Assembly: GCF_004027225.2 (NCBI RefSeq)
Contig: NC_044278.2
Location: 3,162,001 to 3,226,000 of the forward strand
Length of the DNA: 64,000 nucleotides
From: Strigops habroptila
Taxonomy: Eukaryota > Chordata > Aves > Psittaciformes > Psittacidae
Direction of reading: 5' to 3'
Within the stretch, counting starts at the first letter, position 1. The number at the start of each line of letters is the position of its first letter. Of this stretch, positions 1-14,600 are shown piece after piece. The notes under the pieces were generated by a model. That model searched no databases. It worked only from the letters and a program-made list of their open reading frames with translations, and was not told where the DNA came from. A program made the position numbers and the translations under genes.

Positions 1-194
1 GACCAGGCAAAAAAGTAAATTCCTACTTTACTCTCTAGTAAATCACTGTTTAGTTATGTTCAATTTTCACAGTCTGTTTCCAGTCTCCCTCTTTTCCTTC
101 ACATACCCAAAACCATGTTCCAAGAGAACTCGCCCCATGACTTTTCCAAGAACAGTGGAGCTGAGCAGCCTATGGTTTCCTAGATCATCCTTTT

Positions 195-470
195 GACAGG
201 TGGGTGCAATATTTGCCTGCCTTTGCTGTGGATTTTCTGTGCTTTCTGGGATCCTTAAAAGGTATCAGGCAGCTTTCTCAGCATCCTCAGATGCAGCCTA
301 TCTGGCTCTGTGTACTTGTATGGGTCTGGAACTCCCAAGTGATCCCTGACCTGCTCTTCATCCACTGCTGGTGTTCTCTTCCCTGAACACTTCCTGAGCA
401 TAGAGATCTGAGACCTTATTAGAAAAGGCTGGAACAAAGAAGCTTTGAGCACCTCAGCCTTACCCATGGT
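195..470 (-). mobile_element. Old CR1 fragment (ORF2 region)
   Basis: The minus-strand translation contains DEEQVRDHLGVPDPYK and LHLRMLRKLPDTF, recognisable as the decayed segment just before the reverse transcriptase core of CR1. Both ends are truncated and boundaries are approximate. Confidence 0.6.
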
Positions 471-2289
471 ACTCCAGCTATGCTACTAAATCACTCACAC
501 CGTTCAGCAACAGGACTACTTTTTCCTGTTCAGGCTATCAGAAAAGCTGTTCTAGTTGACCTTGATCCCTTGCAAACATCAATTCCAGGTGAGCTTTGGC
601 TTTCCAAACACCATCCCTACAGGCCTGGCCAGTGTTTGTGCATTTTTTCCTTTGTAGCCCACACCTGCTTCTACCTCCCTTCCCTACTACTGGACTACTG
701 CACTATACTGCACTATAACTAGGGTGCAGCCATGAGTTCCCTGTAAAGACTAGACAGTCACCCGATCCATCTACCTGCATTCCTGGACTTCCCTTGCATT
801 TGGAAGATGCTGTTCTTTATGAACTCCTTTATTCTTCAGAGCTGCCTCCCAGGGATTCCACTCCTACCTATTTCCCACATAACCCCCAAGGTCTGCTCTC
901 ATTGCCTTCCTCTCTCTTGTCAGGATTTTGAGAAGCATTTCCAGTACTGGAGACACACAAAAGCTGGCACTGCTACTGCTTATTTCAAGAGTCAGTGCAC
1001 AGTTCAGAACTGATCAGACAGACAAGAGTTAATTACCTCACAATCCTTGTTGCTAGAGTAACAGCACTACTTTTCTATTTATTTGTATCATCTGTTCCAG
1101 GAGAGACACCAAGGCAGGCTTCTGTCTGATGAAGTTCACAGTACAATGAGCAAACCGTCAAGATTAATTCTGGATGTGTTGGAACATAAGGGGGACTTGG
1201 AACTTCTCTCTCCTGAATTTTACCTGTTCACTAGGGAGTGAGGGGGACTGTTTGAGAATGGTAATTAGAGAAGCTTGTGGGAGCTCCTAAGACAGAAGCA
1301 AGGAAAAGTGAGGGAACAGAGATAATACAGGGTTAGACTAATCAAAGTGTTTGCCCATTTCTTCATTTTATTGAATCATTGCAATAAAAATTAATTGGCA
1401 GCTCATTCTGTGGTTCATAGGGATGATAATCCTATCAACCTTATCCCTATTAAGGGATGAGAATCCCGCAGAAAACATCAAGAGGGTGGAAACTAGATAA
1501 CAAACTTGCTATTCCTCTGCCCCACTACAGTATATTTACTCTGCCAAATGGAAAGATACTGTTAAAGCCTTTGCAATCGCCTGCATGTACCTCCATCTAT
1601 CAACCAGAAATTAAAACCTCAGTTTCACACACATACTTGAGTCACTGAACTTCAGGAAAAAATCTGAAATTCTTGCTAAGAGGAAGGATTAGCGTTTTTG
1701 CATTTAAACTAACAGGTCAAAAGCACAGTCCCTCTGTGTTAATTATGCAGGGTTTTTAAAAGACATCAGGACCAGAAAACTACAGCTATTTTGCTAAGAA
1801 ATCCAAACAGGGCTTCCTTGAATCTGACTTTGAGCACACCACCATCTGACTGCGATGGCTCAAGACACAGAGTCCCTGAAATGGGAGCAAGTTTTCTATG
1901 TGGAATATGGCTCAGCATGGACTCACTCCAGGTAGCTGGCAAAGAACACACCCAGTGAAACTAATACCAACTATCCCATTTTGCTAAAGGATCATAGCAC
2001 TGATTTCTCCAGTTTGACATGCACCTGAACAGCAAAACCCACCACCTGATATTTAACAGACCCTCCACTCAGACAATCCCCAAACTATTGCCTTCCTTCT
2101 ATCTTTTAGGATTTTGATGACTAGCATATTGCTAAAGACATAGTAAAGATTTGTCTTGCTTTAGACATAACAAACTCTCTGGTAACTTAACAAAATGCAA
2201 ATCCTGAAACTGGCACAAGTATTGAGGTCACAGACCTCAGGAGTACAGAGACTTCCCTTCCCACACATCAAGGCGGCAGCAAGAAGGAC

Positions 2290-2395
2290 TTCTGTGCATG
2301 CATCTGAATGAGAATGGGGAGCTGGCCATAAAGGACAAGGTGGCAGCCAAGGCACTGAATGCCTTCTTTGCCTTGGTCTTCACTGGTAAAAATCA
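2290..2395 (+). mobile_element. Short CR1 ORF2 fragment
   Basis: The translation NENGELAIKDKVAAKALNAF followed by FALVFTGK matches the CR1 ORF2 stretch between endonuclease and reverse transcriptase. It is about 100 bp and truncated on both sides. Confidence 0.65.
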
Positions 2396-5034
2396 GCCTT
2401 CCAAAACAAATTTCAAAATTAAAGACATCAAACTCAGCTGTTACTGTATCTACAGTATATGTATGTGTTTAGGAGAACATTTCTGCTACAGCAGAATACT
2501 GATAAGAACATTCTTAGGTGGAGCAGTCAGTGGTTAATAGGAACTTCTGCATACCTAGTTTCTACAGTTCATTGAAAGAAGGTGGACAAGCCAGAAATGC
2601 ACACCAGTCAAATTCATAGTTTCTACTACACAGAAGCAGTAACTGCTTACTCCAGATGAACATGCTTTATTTTTCAGTATCAGTTATATACTCTCTGAAA
2701 AGAATGTAAAAGAATATGTTACTACAGGTTAATATCCTGATGTCATAGACTACATCAACAACAGTACCACAGTCCATTGTGTTTTCATGACCCTTAGACA
2801 ACTATTCTCCCAGCCAAAACTTTTACAGTAGAGAGTAGTAACACACAATTCAACAACATGACTACTATTCATGTAACAAGGACAAAAATACATATTAACT
2901 TTGTAATGTGTATGCAAACCCAGGACAACTTTTACCAACGACTGTCAGGGGACTGAGTGAACTACCATCATAAGAGGACACAAAGTCAGGTCTGATAGAA
3001 TCTGTTAAGTGTCTCCTTTACAAAACCAACTCCTTAGTTCAATTTATATGGTACCTATAACACCCATATGCAGAGTATTAAGTTGCTGTTACTTTTTACT
3101 ACGTGGAAAGTACACGTTTAAAGCTCCCAGGCTGCATCACTCAAACTCGGCTCAAGAGCCATTCTGCCTTTACTTGGTTTTATTTCCCCTTGAGAATTTT
3201 GTCATGCAAGTGAGGGGATTTTGTTCCAATTTTAACCCACCATTTATGCCTTACCAGTACTATTCCTTGCACTTAAGAAGTGTGCTAAGGTTGTAAGTCA
3301 TCATCTTGCCCTCATCTTTCCTTTTCCATTGAAGGAGAGAAGCATTACTGCATTGTGCTTACTAGGCAGAATTTACTTTTCAAGAAATCAAAGATTCAAA
3401 CTGTAAGACCACCAGGGAAGCAGAGCTCCAAAATGAGTGAATTTTCCATCATCCTGCAACAGTTCTTAGGGATCCCCCTCAATATACACAGAACAATAGT
3501 ATTAAATGGGTTACATCAACTTAGTGTACTCATTGTATAGATTTTACAGTTTTCACTCCCAGAAACACCACAGGTTTTTGGTTACTAGGACAAGACAGTT
3601 ACTGCCCTAGTTAACAGCCCACTGCCTACCTATAAGACTACTTTTAACTAGGTCTTCTATAGTTTATGTACTATTTTAAGATACAGGTGATAAGGTATAA
3701 ACATGTCATGTAATCCTAACCCTGTATTTCTTCATTTCTGCTCAGATTCTTCATCTCAGTCTTGAAGATACACAACATCTTAAACATAATAATAAATGCT
3801 TTTTGGTTTGTGTACTCTAAATATTTTGACAATAATGAATTCTCTTCTTCACAAGAACTGAAACATGAAACTTTTACTGCAACACCAACCTCTGAAAATA
3901 ATTCAAATATACAGTTCTGTATGTTCTGAAGTATCAATGCAGCAAGAACTGTCAATTAAGAAGCTTAAAACTTGAACTCTATTTCAATGCAGAGAAGCCC
4001 TTACCTCTACTAAACAGATATTCTCACTTGTTACATCCCCAGATGCTTAACTGATAGATCTCAGACTGAGATGCTTTATGGCCCTTACCTGGTGAAAACC
4101 AGCAGGTAGAACAGAAGAATTCAAGAAAATTCAGTGATACAGGCAAACTGTCAGGGAAGAGGCATGAAAATAATTCAGTGATCCTGCAATACTGGAAGAA
4201 GAGCATTAACTGGCCTCACAGCAACTGTAACAGGTTTCCAACAAAACAGCAATTGGCCTTTTTTAAACATACTTTTCAACGTGCTCAAACTTATTCATAA
4301 ACGTGCTGACCTCTTATTTCAAAGTGTGTTGTGTTTGGGTTTGGCTCTTTTTTCCCCCTATTATGCAGAAGAATGAGCTACCTAATCTTCAGTTTCAGTT
4401 CCTACAAGGAATGCAATAGCTATCTTCTCACAGTTAGTTGCTATGGAAATAGTATTTCACAACTGGACCTCTGTTGGAACAAAATGTAGAAACAACTGAA
4501 AAAAAATAAGCTCTTGTTTCTGACAATCAGTTGCTTAAAGACACAAGGGCTAAGGACAAGGCTCAGACAACAGACAACTTTTTGGGAACTAGTCCAAGAC
4601 TTACACCTCCATAAAACAAAACAACTAACTTCTTAGGGATACTGAAGTCTCCCATTTTTTATGTGCCCTCAAATAATTTATGACTGGTATCTACCCAGCA
4701 TGACTAAACTTGTGAAATTATATCTGCCTGAATTTGATATTCCTTTCAGAAACACCCGTAACACCTAAACTTGTCTTCAGTCTCTAAGTTTGAGGGACAT
4801 ATTTTTTTAAAACAGAAAACTGATGCAAAGGAGAAAAAAAAAAATACATCTATGTTGTACTTGTTCCTGATGTGCATAACCTGTGCCTCCAAAAGAACAC
4901 TGATAAATAGATACATTCGCCACCACATTTCTTCCAAGGCATTTCATAGCAAGTCTTTCTGCCTTGAATGGCCACTCAAATTCTTCGTGGCTAGAACTGA
5001 CAGATTATAGCAAACCTTCAAGACTGTTATACCT

Positions 5035-5040
5035 TTTAAT
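5035..5040 (-). terminator. Candidate MAEL poly(A) signal (ATTAAA)
   Basis: The minus strand reads ATTAAA about 480 bases after the MAEL stop codon, a plausible 3'UTR length. The choice is inferred, without transcript support. Confidence 0.3.
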
Positions 5041-5520
5041 TCCCCTAGTGCAGCCCTTCACACCTTCAGTGCTGCTGCCCCCCCCCCCCATCATATCTGG
5101 GGGAGAGACTGTTATACACTGAAATTCTGTCTTCCACATGCAGGAGAGGGCAAAGAGGTTATGAAAAAAATAAAGCACTTGTTTAAAGTCACACTGACCA
5201 CTAAAGTATTCCTCTAATCCAGTGATATTGACTAATCAATCTTGAATTTGCACTCCATCCAGTAAGAAACAGAACTAGTATGGCATATATTTTTAAAGAG
5301 AAGATGCAGCTATCAGGTCCCTTCAAAATAAGTCTTCCTGTAGATAATGAGATTTTTGTTGCCTTTAAATCCAGTCAATAGTTTTATCATTCTAACAAGA
5401 ACTTGAATTGTCAAAGTTTGCACATAAGATGAAACACTGCAAACTGGAAAAAACTGCTGGTTATCTTAGGAAAACAAGGCAAAGTAGAATTTACAGCTGT
5501 CCTGGATGTAAAAAAGACCT

Positions 5521-5616
5521 TCAGTTACTGAAAGACTTGGCTAGATCAGATGGACTTTTCAGCAGTCGAGTAATTCCTCTTCCTCGCATGGTGCTTGTTC
5601 CATAAAGGGAACAGGT
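5521..5616 (-). CDS. MAEL: MAEL exon 12 with stop (residues 381-411)
   Basis: It encodes TMRGRGITRLLKSPSD and stops after FSN (TGA at 5521-5523). The GRGITRLL block matches the end of human MAEL. The start at 5616 (GTGAAG|ACC) keeps phase 0 with exon 11. A stronger-looking acceptor ends at 5640 (TTTAATAG), but from there the conserved frame needs a phase-1 exon before it. The stop and frame are firm; the 5' border is not. Confidence 0.8.
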   Translation of the reverse strand, partial: TCSLYGTSTMRGRGITRLLKSPSDLAKSFSN

Positions 5617-8600
5617 CTTCACACCACATGGAGAAGCACCTATTAAATTAAATACAATACAGTTTGCAAATCAAATCAGCCTTCCAAGCTTGCACAACGT
5701 AATGGACTAGTACTTCATATGCTGTGGAGCCGAGCCTATTCAACAGCTCTAATATGAAAAACCAGAGACAGGGGTTGTGTCCTCAGTACACACCAAGACC
5801 ATAAGACATCATGATTTACAGCTGCAACAGTTTTGGAGTTTGTATTAAACTCACACTATAGTGTCTATTTCATATGCAAGAAAATAAGCTACAAGCTTAG
5901 AATTCCTACAGTTATTTGTCTTGCAAACTTGATTCTGTCCCTCTGAAGATTAACCATGAACTACCCAGATGAACTGAGCTCACATGACTTCCATTAAGGA
6001 AACTTCATCTCTAAAAAGAAGACTTTAAATGAACAGTCTTGATAAGTATTCCACTAAGTTATAGTGGAATACTTGCAACAAATACCAGCTGAGTTTGCAC
6101 ATATGATTTAAGAGCAAAAAGAGCATTTTAGAGATGGCCCTGCCTCAAAGCACCTAAGCATACGAGAATGGATGTCATGTGGCAGTAAAATAAGGGGGTA
6201 TAAATGAGAGCGCAACATTTATAAGAAAACTACATTTTGAGAGACCTTTTTGACCTTAAGATTGTATCCGATAAGAAAAGGATAACTCTTTATGTCTTCA
6301 AAAATTCAGTGAAAGCCACATTCAGGAATAAATGCAGCCTATGAAGAAGCGTTAAAGCTTTATGCCACTTACAGGTAACATCTAAGCCCAGAAACTTGAA
6401 AAAGCATCAACAGGATTAAGTTTAAATACCTCTTTCCCCTTACAAATGTGAAAGTATCAAACTCACAATTAGAAAGGACAAATTCTTGATCCTGTCTTGG
6501 AGAAGCAAAACGTCTGTCACATCCAGGACCCTCAGCCTTCATATTCTGTATGAAGAAATAAACATGCAAAATAATCTATGTGCCTTTTAAAATAGCATAT
6601 GCAACTATCCACAAAACCTACCAATTACAGTCAAAACTCACAAGCAATGACCCAGCTAGTGATTATTTTTATTTCACCAGTCTTCCCAATATATGTCACA
6701 AAAGAAAGCAGCCAAAGAGAAAACAGCTAACCTAAAATTGGCACGTTTGAACACTTGAGTTAACTAGGAATAAAACAGGGTATCAGTTTAAAGAATCTTA
6801 CCTGAAAACGACCAGCATCCAGTATCACCATCTTGGTATTTGTGCTTTCACCATTATCAAGGTCTTGAAGAGGTAGGTGAGCTGCTGTCAGTGAGACTCC
6901 ATATGCACTAGCTAAAGATTTACTGATGCAGTAACTTCATGGAGAAAAAAAGAAACCAAGAAGCATTTAGCTAAGAGGCTGTAATGCTCATGTACAGCAT
7001 TTTTAGTTCTTCAGCTGGCAAACAAAACAACCAGAAATGCACAGAGCAGGAGCTAAACAGTTACCCTGCATCCTTCCAAGGCCACTAGCCTATTCTGCAG
7101 CTACACATGAAATTAGAACAATTGCCTCCCCACACTATCAAATGCAGCCCATTAGAAGTGTGAAAAGCAACGTTCTTTTTGCAAGGCATAGCAGTACATA
7201 AGAAGAGGCTTTTGAATGAAAGACCATTCATTATCATTTCCCTCAAACTGTTGCTGAGGGTGATCTTAAATTGCATTTCCTTGCGTCCCAACTATTTACT
7301 TCTCCTTTCTCTATACCTGAAAAAGTTCAGAACCTTATGTATTCATATTATACGTAAGGCAATATAAAAGCTTCCAAAGTAGAGATACGCTAGAAAATAC
7401 TGAGAATGTCTCACCAAATACAGGTATACTAAACCTCTGAAGAAAACCAATGAATTCTAATGTAATTGACACTTCTCTCAACTCTCCAGTAGTAAGTGGA
7501 GGCAGTGAGAAGATGACTAGAGTGATGGATTACTATCACAGAAGTTACGTTATGTCTAAGTGCTAAGACTAACAACATACTGCTAAGCCATATAAACATA
7601 TAGGTAAAGTTAGAAATAGAACAAAATCTTGAGAGCGAAGGGAATAAAACTCAAGATCTAGAACTACAGTGCTGCTGGCAGTCAGAGAAGCCAGAGCCAA
7701 AAAAGTGCCTCTATAGCAAAATAACTGGAGATAACTCCTTAGCAACACTCACACGATCTTCTTGCAGGATGCCAAAGCACAGCAGAGTATGTCATTCTCT
7801 TCATGCCACTTGCACCTACATGAAATGAAGTTCAGGCTTATCTCAGAAGCATCAACATTGTTAATCAACATGAATAGTTGGGTCTGGTCAGAAGGAACAG
7901 GAACAAATATTAAAGATCTTTCTGTCTCAGTGACCATATAGTACCTTTACAATTTCAGAGGACCAGCAATCAATACAATACAAGCTTGTGTATTGTAGAG
8001 CATACACAAGCTCTAAGTGGTGTATGCAGAGTTAAAAGGCATGCATAAATGCAACCTGCTTCATGCTGAGATGGGAGGAAAGGGAGGAAAGAAAATTCTG
8101 AAAGACAAAAGGGATTTAAAGGTAACAATTTGAAGTTTCACATTAATGTGAGACCATTCCTCTTAGTATAAGCACTTTCCAAATGTGTGTTTTAAAATAC
8201 ATTTTCCCATTCTCTTAAGGTTTCCCTCCAACGCAAAGATACTCATGGAAATGGAAAACTACCTGTCTATAAAAAGACAGTGTGACAACGATTATCCCAA
8301 CGGATCTTAAAAATCCGCACTGTAACGAGACTTCCAATAATAGTATTATTTTATTTTAATGGTCTATTAAATTTTAGGATCAAATTACTGGTTCTTACAG
8401 TAGCAGAGAAAAAGTTAAAGCCTATTTCCAATTTAACTGTGTCATGACTAAACATTGCCCTGAAACACAAGCTACATACCACTTAGCTGTACAACATGGC
8501 AGAATCTGAGAGCAGGAAGAGCTTTACTGTCCAAGACGCATTGAAAATAAAAGTTAAAAAAATTAAAAACAAAAAAACAACCACCAAAAAAACCCCCCCA

Positions 8601-11600
8601 AAACCCCACGCAACCAAAAGAAAACAAAAAACCACACAAGACACACACACAGAAAAGAAATCCTACAACGTAAATACAATTCCAGGTATGTAATAAAGAG
8701 CATCCATTCTGAAAGAAGATAGGATTGAACTCAACACTTAGGCTTGAGAAATTGATTTGTACCACTAGCAAACATGCCTTGTCCCTCATCACTGCAGCAG
8801 CATGAGGCATTTGATGTATAGTAAGAGCCAGGTCCCATCCAAATTACACCTCTAAGAGCCTCAATCTTCTCACTTTAATGATTTCCAGTTAAACACCACA
8901 ATATATTTTATTCTCTTTTTTACCCCCTTCTTTAAATTAGGACTCAGGCTCAGCATTAAAAAGAACTTTATACTTCTTTTGGGCAAGTACACTTCATTTC
9001 CAGTTGTACTCATGATGTGACAAGAAGGATTTCTGATTCGAAGGCTTGCAGAACATTCCAGCCTTGCAGCTTAGAAGCTGTAACACAGGGCACCAGGACA
9101 CATCAGGCTGATACCTGCTTCCACAAAGAAAAACCCAACATACCTGGTGTTACTGGAGAAATCCCACAGGAAGGCATCCATTTCTCTACACACCCAAGTC
9201 CTGGATGGCTCCTTTTGGTATTTCTTCTGGTACAGCTCTACTACCAGGTCTTCTACATCAAGGAGTTCCAGGTGGCTCTCAATGCCTATAGCTCAGAGAA
9301 AATCCAGGTCAGGAGAACAGAAGTCAGTGAAGGTATAGTGGAAGGTGTCCCTGCCCACAGCATGAGGTTGGAACTAGATCATCTTTAAGGTCCCTTCCAA
9401 CCCAAACCATTCTGTGATTCTGTGAATATTCTCCTTAGCTCACTTCTCAGTCTGCCCCTGTTCATTGTCCAGCCTCTTACCAGAGCATCAAAGCTCTGCT
9501 AAAGCTTAAAAAGTTATTCTACCACTGGTTTTACTAAAACCCAGCTTCTTAGCAAAGTGAGTCATCTTATATTCCCATGATTTCCCTCCACCTCAATAAT
9601 AATGTTATCCAGCTTGCAGGCCATCTCTCCTCAGAAGCGGTTAGCTTTGCCATGTGTTGCTGTCTGCTCACCTTCACAAAACTCTCACTGCCTCTAGTGC
9701 TCCTTTAAGTGGCTGAGCAAGAAAAGCGTGTATATATATTCTCTAGATGCATTCATTTAACCAGTAAGCTGCTCATGCTGCTATTTCACTGTCACTGATG
9801 GGGAGGAAAAGAAGAGGAAGCAGCACGCAAAATAGTTCTATCAGTACCAGCTTCTATGAAACCTTTGAGACCCCAAGATTTCCAGACAAATACAGCTGTC
9901 CATGAGTACATCATCTTTCTTTGGGGAAAAGGATAGAAGGGGGAGGCCAAAAATTATCAATTTCCCACCTGTGATGCTAGCCATTCGATTGAGACACCAG
10001 CTAATTCGGAACCTGTCGTTAGACTAGAAGAAAGAAAATTTCAGCCACGTTGAAGAAGTACAGTATATAATCCTGACATCTGAAAGGCTTCTGACCATGT
10101 CTGAGAACGTCACCTCCAAAACAAAACTCAATGTCTGTGGGGCTGAATGTACACTCTTCCTGAAAAGGAACCAAATGCCACAGAGGCTTTCCAACCAAAC
10201 CCCAGGAGAAATTCTGGAAATTAAAGGTTAACCCATAATACATCCCTTAAGCACTCTTTTTTTCTATGTGTATTTCTTCAAAGCTCCCTATATTTATGGA
10301 TGGAGCCCAAGATGTTGACCCTCCCTGCCTTTTTAAGGGTATTAGGCTCAAATGGAATCAAAAGATAATATAGCTACTATGAAGCTTAAAACACCTCTGA
10401 ATCCTAACATTTAATTTTGCTCACTGGCAAATGAAACTTGAGCACAAATTAACACGTACAGTATTTCTTGTGGGGAATGACATAAAAACATCCCTTAAAA
10501 AAAAGCAGGATTGTCTGACTATTATTCAGCACAATCAATTTAAGCCAATCTTAAAAGCCCTTAACCTAAGTCAAAACAATGTTATAGACCAAGTGAAACA
10601 TTCATCAGTAGACTAGAGCCAGAAGTGCAGGCTGAAAGTAAGAAGGCAGAAAATTAGGTCTCTGCTTTATAAGAAGGTTAGCCTGTAGAGGTAATTTATT
10701 CCTGCATGGAATTGGGAAGCTTTGGAAAAAGAATATCCTTTCCCATTCATGTGCACATTGACTTAGGTTTTAGAGTGATATCTTCTTAATCATCCAACAA
10801 AAGTGAAATTAAAGGTTTTGATTTAGAGCTTCTTGCTTTGACCTTGACCATACCCTGCAGTAAAAGCGAGGCCAAACATCTCTGGCTGGCTGGACAAACT
10901 CAAGAAGTTCCCATAAGACAACTTCGTAACAAGTACGTGGCCGATGAAATCCAGATATAGGGATCTTATGAGTGGCATCACCTGGGTAGGGCAAGAAAAA
11001 AGTTACAAGAAGTCCTGTTCCTTAAATGATAAAGAGCTTTCCCCCCCACTTTGTATCTTTTTATATGCATGTATACACAAAAGCACACACACCTCCTGTA
11101 CCCTACAGGCAGGGTCTGAGATTAAGCTATTAAAATCTGCTTCTTTCAGCAGAAGACTGGGGGGTGTGGGCTGTGAGCAAACACGCACACACTTACCCCT
11201 TTTAAAAGTCCATTATCTAAGTGCTTGATATAGGACAACACGGGCCAAGTTTGTTCCCTTTATACACAAGGGGAGGAAGTGTCTTAATAGAACTGGAATC
11301 TATAAACACTGAAGAGTCACAAGGGAAACAAGGCAGACCAAGCAAGACAGAACGAAGTTATAAATACTTTAACTTCGCTGATGTATGTAGAGCTGCAAAA
11401 CACAACTTTTAAATACAAACAAGCATCTTTGAGTTAACCAGTTATGAATTAGCACTTCATGCTGAAGATTCACACAAGAACTATCAAGGGAAAGATGCTC
11501 TGCTCAGATGGGCTTGAAAGCTTTTAAAGCCACACAAACTTGTCCCATTTAAGAACATACTGCAGTTACTATTGAACTAAAATAGAAAGAACACAAATAA

Positions 11601-14600
11601 CTGCCCTTGACAAAACCATTCTGGGTGTGTGCTCTGCCATTTGTGGGTACAAGAAACATATAAAAGGTGAGTGTGACAAGCTGCTCTGTCACTCCGTTCT
11701 CTTTGAAACTTGCCAAGTTCCCAGCAGGAGAAACTGCAGACTTAGAAGACATCTGGATACAGATGAGGTAAGCTGAGTCTAAACCTGTACACCTTTGCAT
11801 ACCATTCTTTTTCTCCAGTGATACTCACTAGCAGCCTGGCAGTGGTACCGGAACCCACGTGGTGGCACTTCTGCAGAAGAGAAGGGGAGATGGAGAAAAT
11901 GAACAATCATCATCCAACATCCAATATGACAGATGCTTAACTCTGTGCTAGGGACCATAGTTTCATGTACAGAAAGGAACAACTTTATCTTCCCTTGTGG
12001 CCTTGTGCAAGTGCCGCAATTATTTCTGAAGAGTTCTTTTCAATTATATGCATTTTAAAAAACAAGTATATTGTATAGTGCATTCAAGTCAAGACAAACA
12101 TTCGTTGCCATGAAGTATAAAGCACAAACATCTGAATGTCCTCCTGGATTTATTCCACACTCTTTGAAGCTTCGTGCATTTCTGACTCTTAAGTCCATCT
12201 CTTCAGGAACAATCAGCACAGCTCTGATATTTTAAGAAGTCCAACCACTTCTTGGTTGGAAAGAAATAAACCTATCTTAATATCAGAAACCTGATCTGGG
12301 CAGCAGTAACTGACGCTAGAAAACCTCCCTCTCACTCCAAAGCAACATGAACTTGTCTCCCTTCCTTGGAATTTACCTGGCTCTATGAAGTGATGGAAAT
12401 CAGCCATTATGCCATTCTGCAGGGAGTACTTGACGCACCCAATCTCGCACGGCAGGAAGCGCTGCTCGCAGTGGGACGGCAGCTTGCCATGGCTGTAAAT
12501 GTTCAGGAAGTAGAAAATGTCTGCAAGCACAGCTGAAAGGGAAAAAATAAATTCAGAAGAGCCACCAAAAGTTATAGCAAGCCATCCTGGCCACACCTCA
12601 TCCAGCAACAGTTTCAGCGGGCTTTCTTACAGGAGTGTATGGTGGAGAGTAACAACCAAGTAAAACACACAGCTCTTCCTCTGTATCTCAGGCAAGGTAA
12701 CTAATACTTACACAAGAGTCAGGCATCTTGGTAGCCCTGGTATACCTTCCATAGATGCTCATGTGTGTACAGATAGGGGGAGAATAAAAATTAAAATAAA
12801 AGCACTTAAAATCAGACCCCAAACCCACAAGAACACTGAGAGGCCTGGAATCCAACAGGAACTTCCGTTTTATGATAGATGCCTTCACCCTCTAGGAAAA
12901 TAAGGTTAGGAAAAAAACCCCAACCAGTAACTATAAAGCATCCTCACAAGCCTGATTCAGTAACTTACACAAGTTAAATGAGCTGATAATAATATTCTGG
13001 GGTAGGAGGAAATGAGAAGTCTGCTAATTAAAAGGACTGCCTCTCCTCTGCCAAACAAGCTCCCAAAGAAGGCAGCAAGAACACCCAAGGCAAACGTTAA
13101 GAAATTTATTGTTTACTAATTTAAAGAGCATCCAACTACAAAAAATATTTCACAATACACCTTAATCCTTCTCTTTATGAACATCACCTAACATTCTCAC
13201 TGAAATTTAAGGTAGCTGTTTAATCCTTATGCTTAAGCTCTGCCTCTCATCAAAAAATCCTACATTTCTGTCCTGGGTTCAGCTGTAGCAGTCATTTTTC
13301 TCCTTCTTAGTAGCTGGTGCAGTGCTGTGGTTTTGACTTTAGCCTGAGAACAACGCTGATAACACACGAGGTTTATAGTTGTTGCTCAGTAATGTTTACT
13401 CCGATCAAGGACTTTCTCAGTCTCTCATGCTCTGCCAGGGAGGAAGGGAAGCCCGGAGGAAGCAGAGACAGGACACCTGACCCAAACCAGCCAAAGGGGT
13501 ATTCCATACCACAGCTTGTCATGCCCAGTATAGAAACTGGGGGGAGCCACCCAGAATGCCCAGATTGCTGCTCGGGTTGGGCTGAGTATCGGTCGGCGGG
13601 TGGTGAGCAATTGTATTCTCTCCCCTTGTTATTTCCCTTATCATTACTGTTATTGGTGGTAGCAGTAGTGGTTTTGTATTATACCTTAGTTACTGGGCTG
13701 CTCTTAGCTCAACCCAGGGGAGTTACATTCTTCTGATTCTCCTCCCCATCCCTGCACAAGCAGGGGGTAAAGGAGGGGGAGTGAGCGAGTGGCTGTGTGG
13801 TTCTGAGTCACCGGCTGGGCTCAAACCACGACAATCTCCTACTGACTAATAGAGATCTGCAACTGATTTTACACAGAAACAATGCTGTACGCCTGACTTT
13901 ATGCCACTGAACACCAGTTGTCCTAAGTTTAAATGCCAGTGCTCTCTTGCATGGGTCTTAAACTCCACAAGCTGTGGGGTCATAGGAAACATGGCTCTCC
14001 TACCTGAGCGTGAACTGCTTTCCTTGTGAAAAAACCTGATATAGCTATAGGGAACCATACAGGACTTCTACTGAAAAATATTAAGGTGCAGCATCATAAA
14101 ATGCATCTCTGTTACCCTTTATCATTATACCTCTCATTCAGTTTTAAAGACCAATTGTGCCAGCTCAAGCCATGACCTGATCTAATCTGCATCACAGTGA
14201 TAAGGGAGCATGACCTCTGGTAGGGAGGCTGCTAACAGGTACTACGCTTTTTATGGAACTACTCTTTCATGCCCCTCCATAACCATGACAAAAGGAAAAC
14301 AGTTCATAGGCTTCTTGGGTAAAAGGCTTGAGCTGAGCCTCAACCACACAGCAGATACGGCTTATATGAACCGGCTGATTTACCCTGTAAGCATTACCAT
14401 TTATCATTTTTCAGACTAATGTAATATTAACTGGAGAAAAGACTACAGATATGTTCATTACTCAATTCTAATTAAAACATCCATTTGAAAAGAGGGTAAC
14501 AGACAAGAAAGGTTTAGTTTTCAAGAGCTCTTTCAATAAGGAAGCAAGCCAGGATGCTCTATAAGCACTGACAAACCACACATCCCCTCTTCTAATCTCC

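Larger units (their letters stand above)
1..5500. other. Gene-poor left flank
   Basis: No exon was recognised apart from two CR1 pieces and the likely MAEL 3'UTR after about 5,010. The plus strand has AATAAA at about 1383 and 5168, either of which could end a gene lying off the left edge. Conserved synteny suggests that gene would be GPA33, converging on MAEL, but none of its coding sequence was seen. A near-consensus X-box, GTTGCTATGGAAAT, is at 4437-4450. Confidence 0.5.

Noticed and set aside
1..1100. Possible GPA33 last exons at the left edge
   Set aside because: Synteny makes it plausible, but no Ig domain, transmembrane or tail sequence of GPA33 could be read.
9017..9388. A 123-codon plus-strand frame
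   Set aside because: It is mostly the antisense of MAEL exon 8 plus a CR1 tail.
13317..13736. A 139-codon frame inside the LTR
   Set aside because: It lies wholly within a solo LTR and is not a viral gene.
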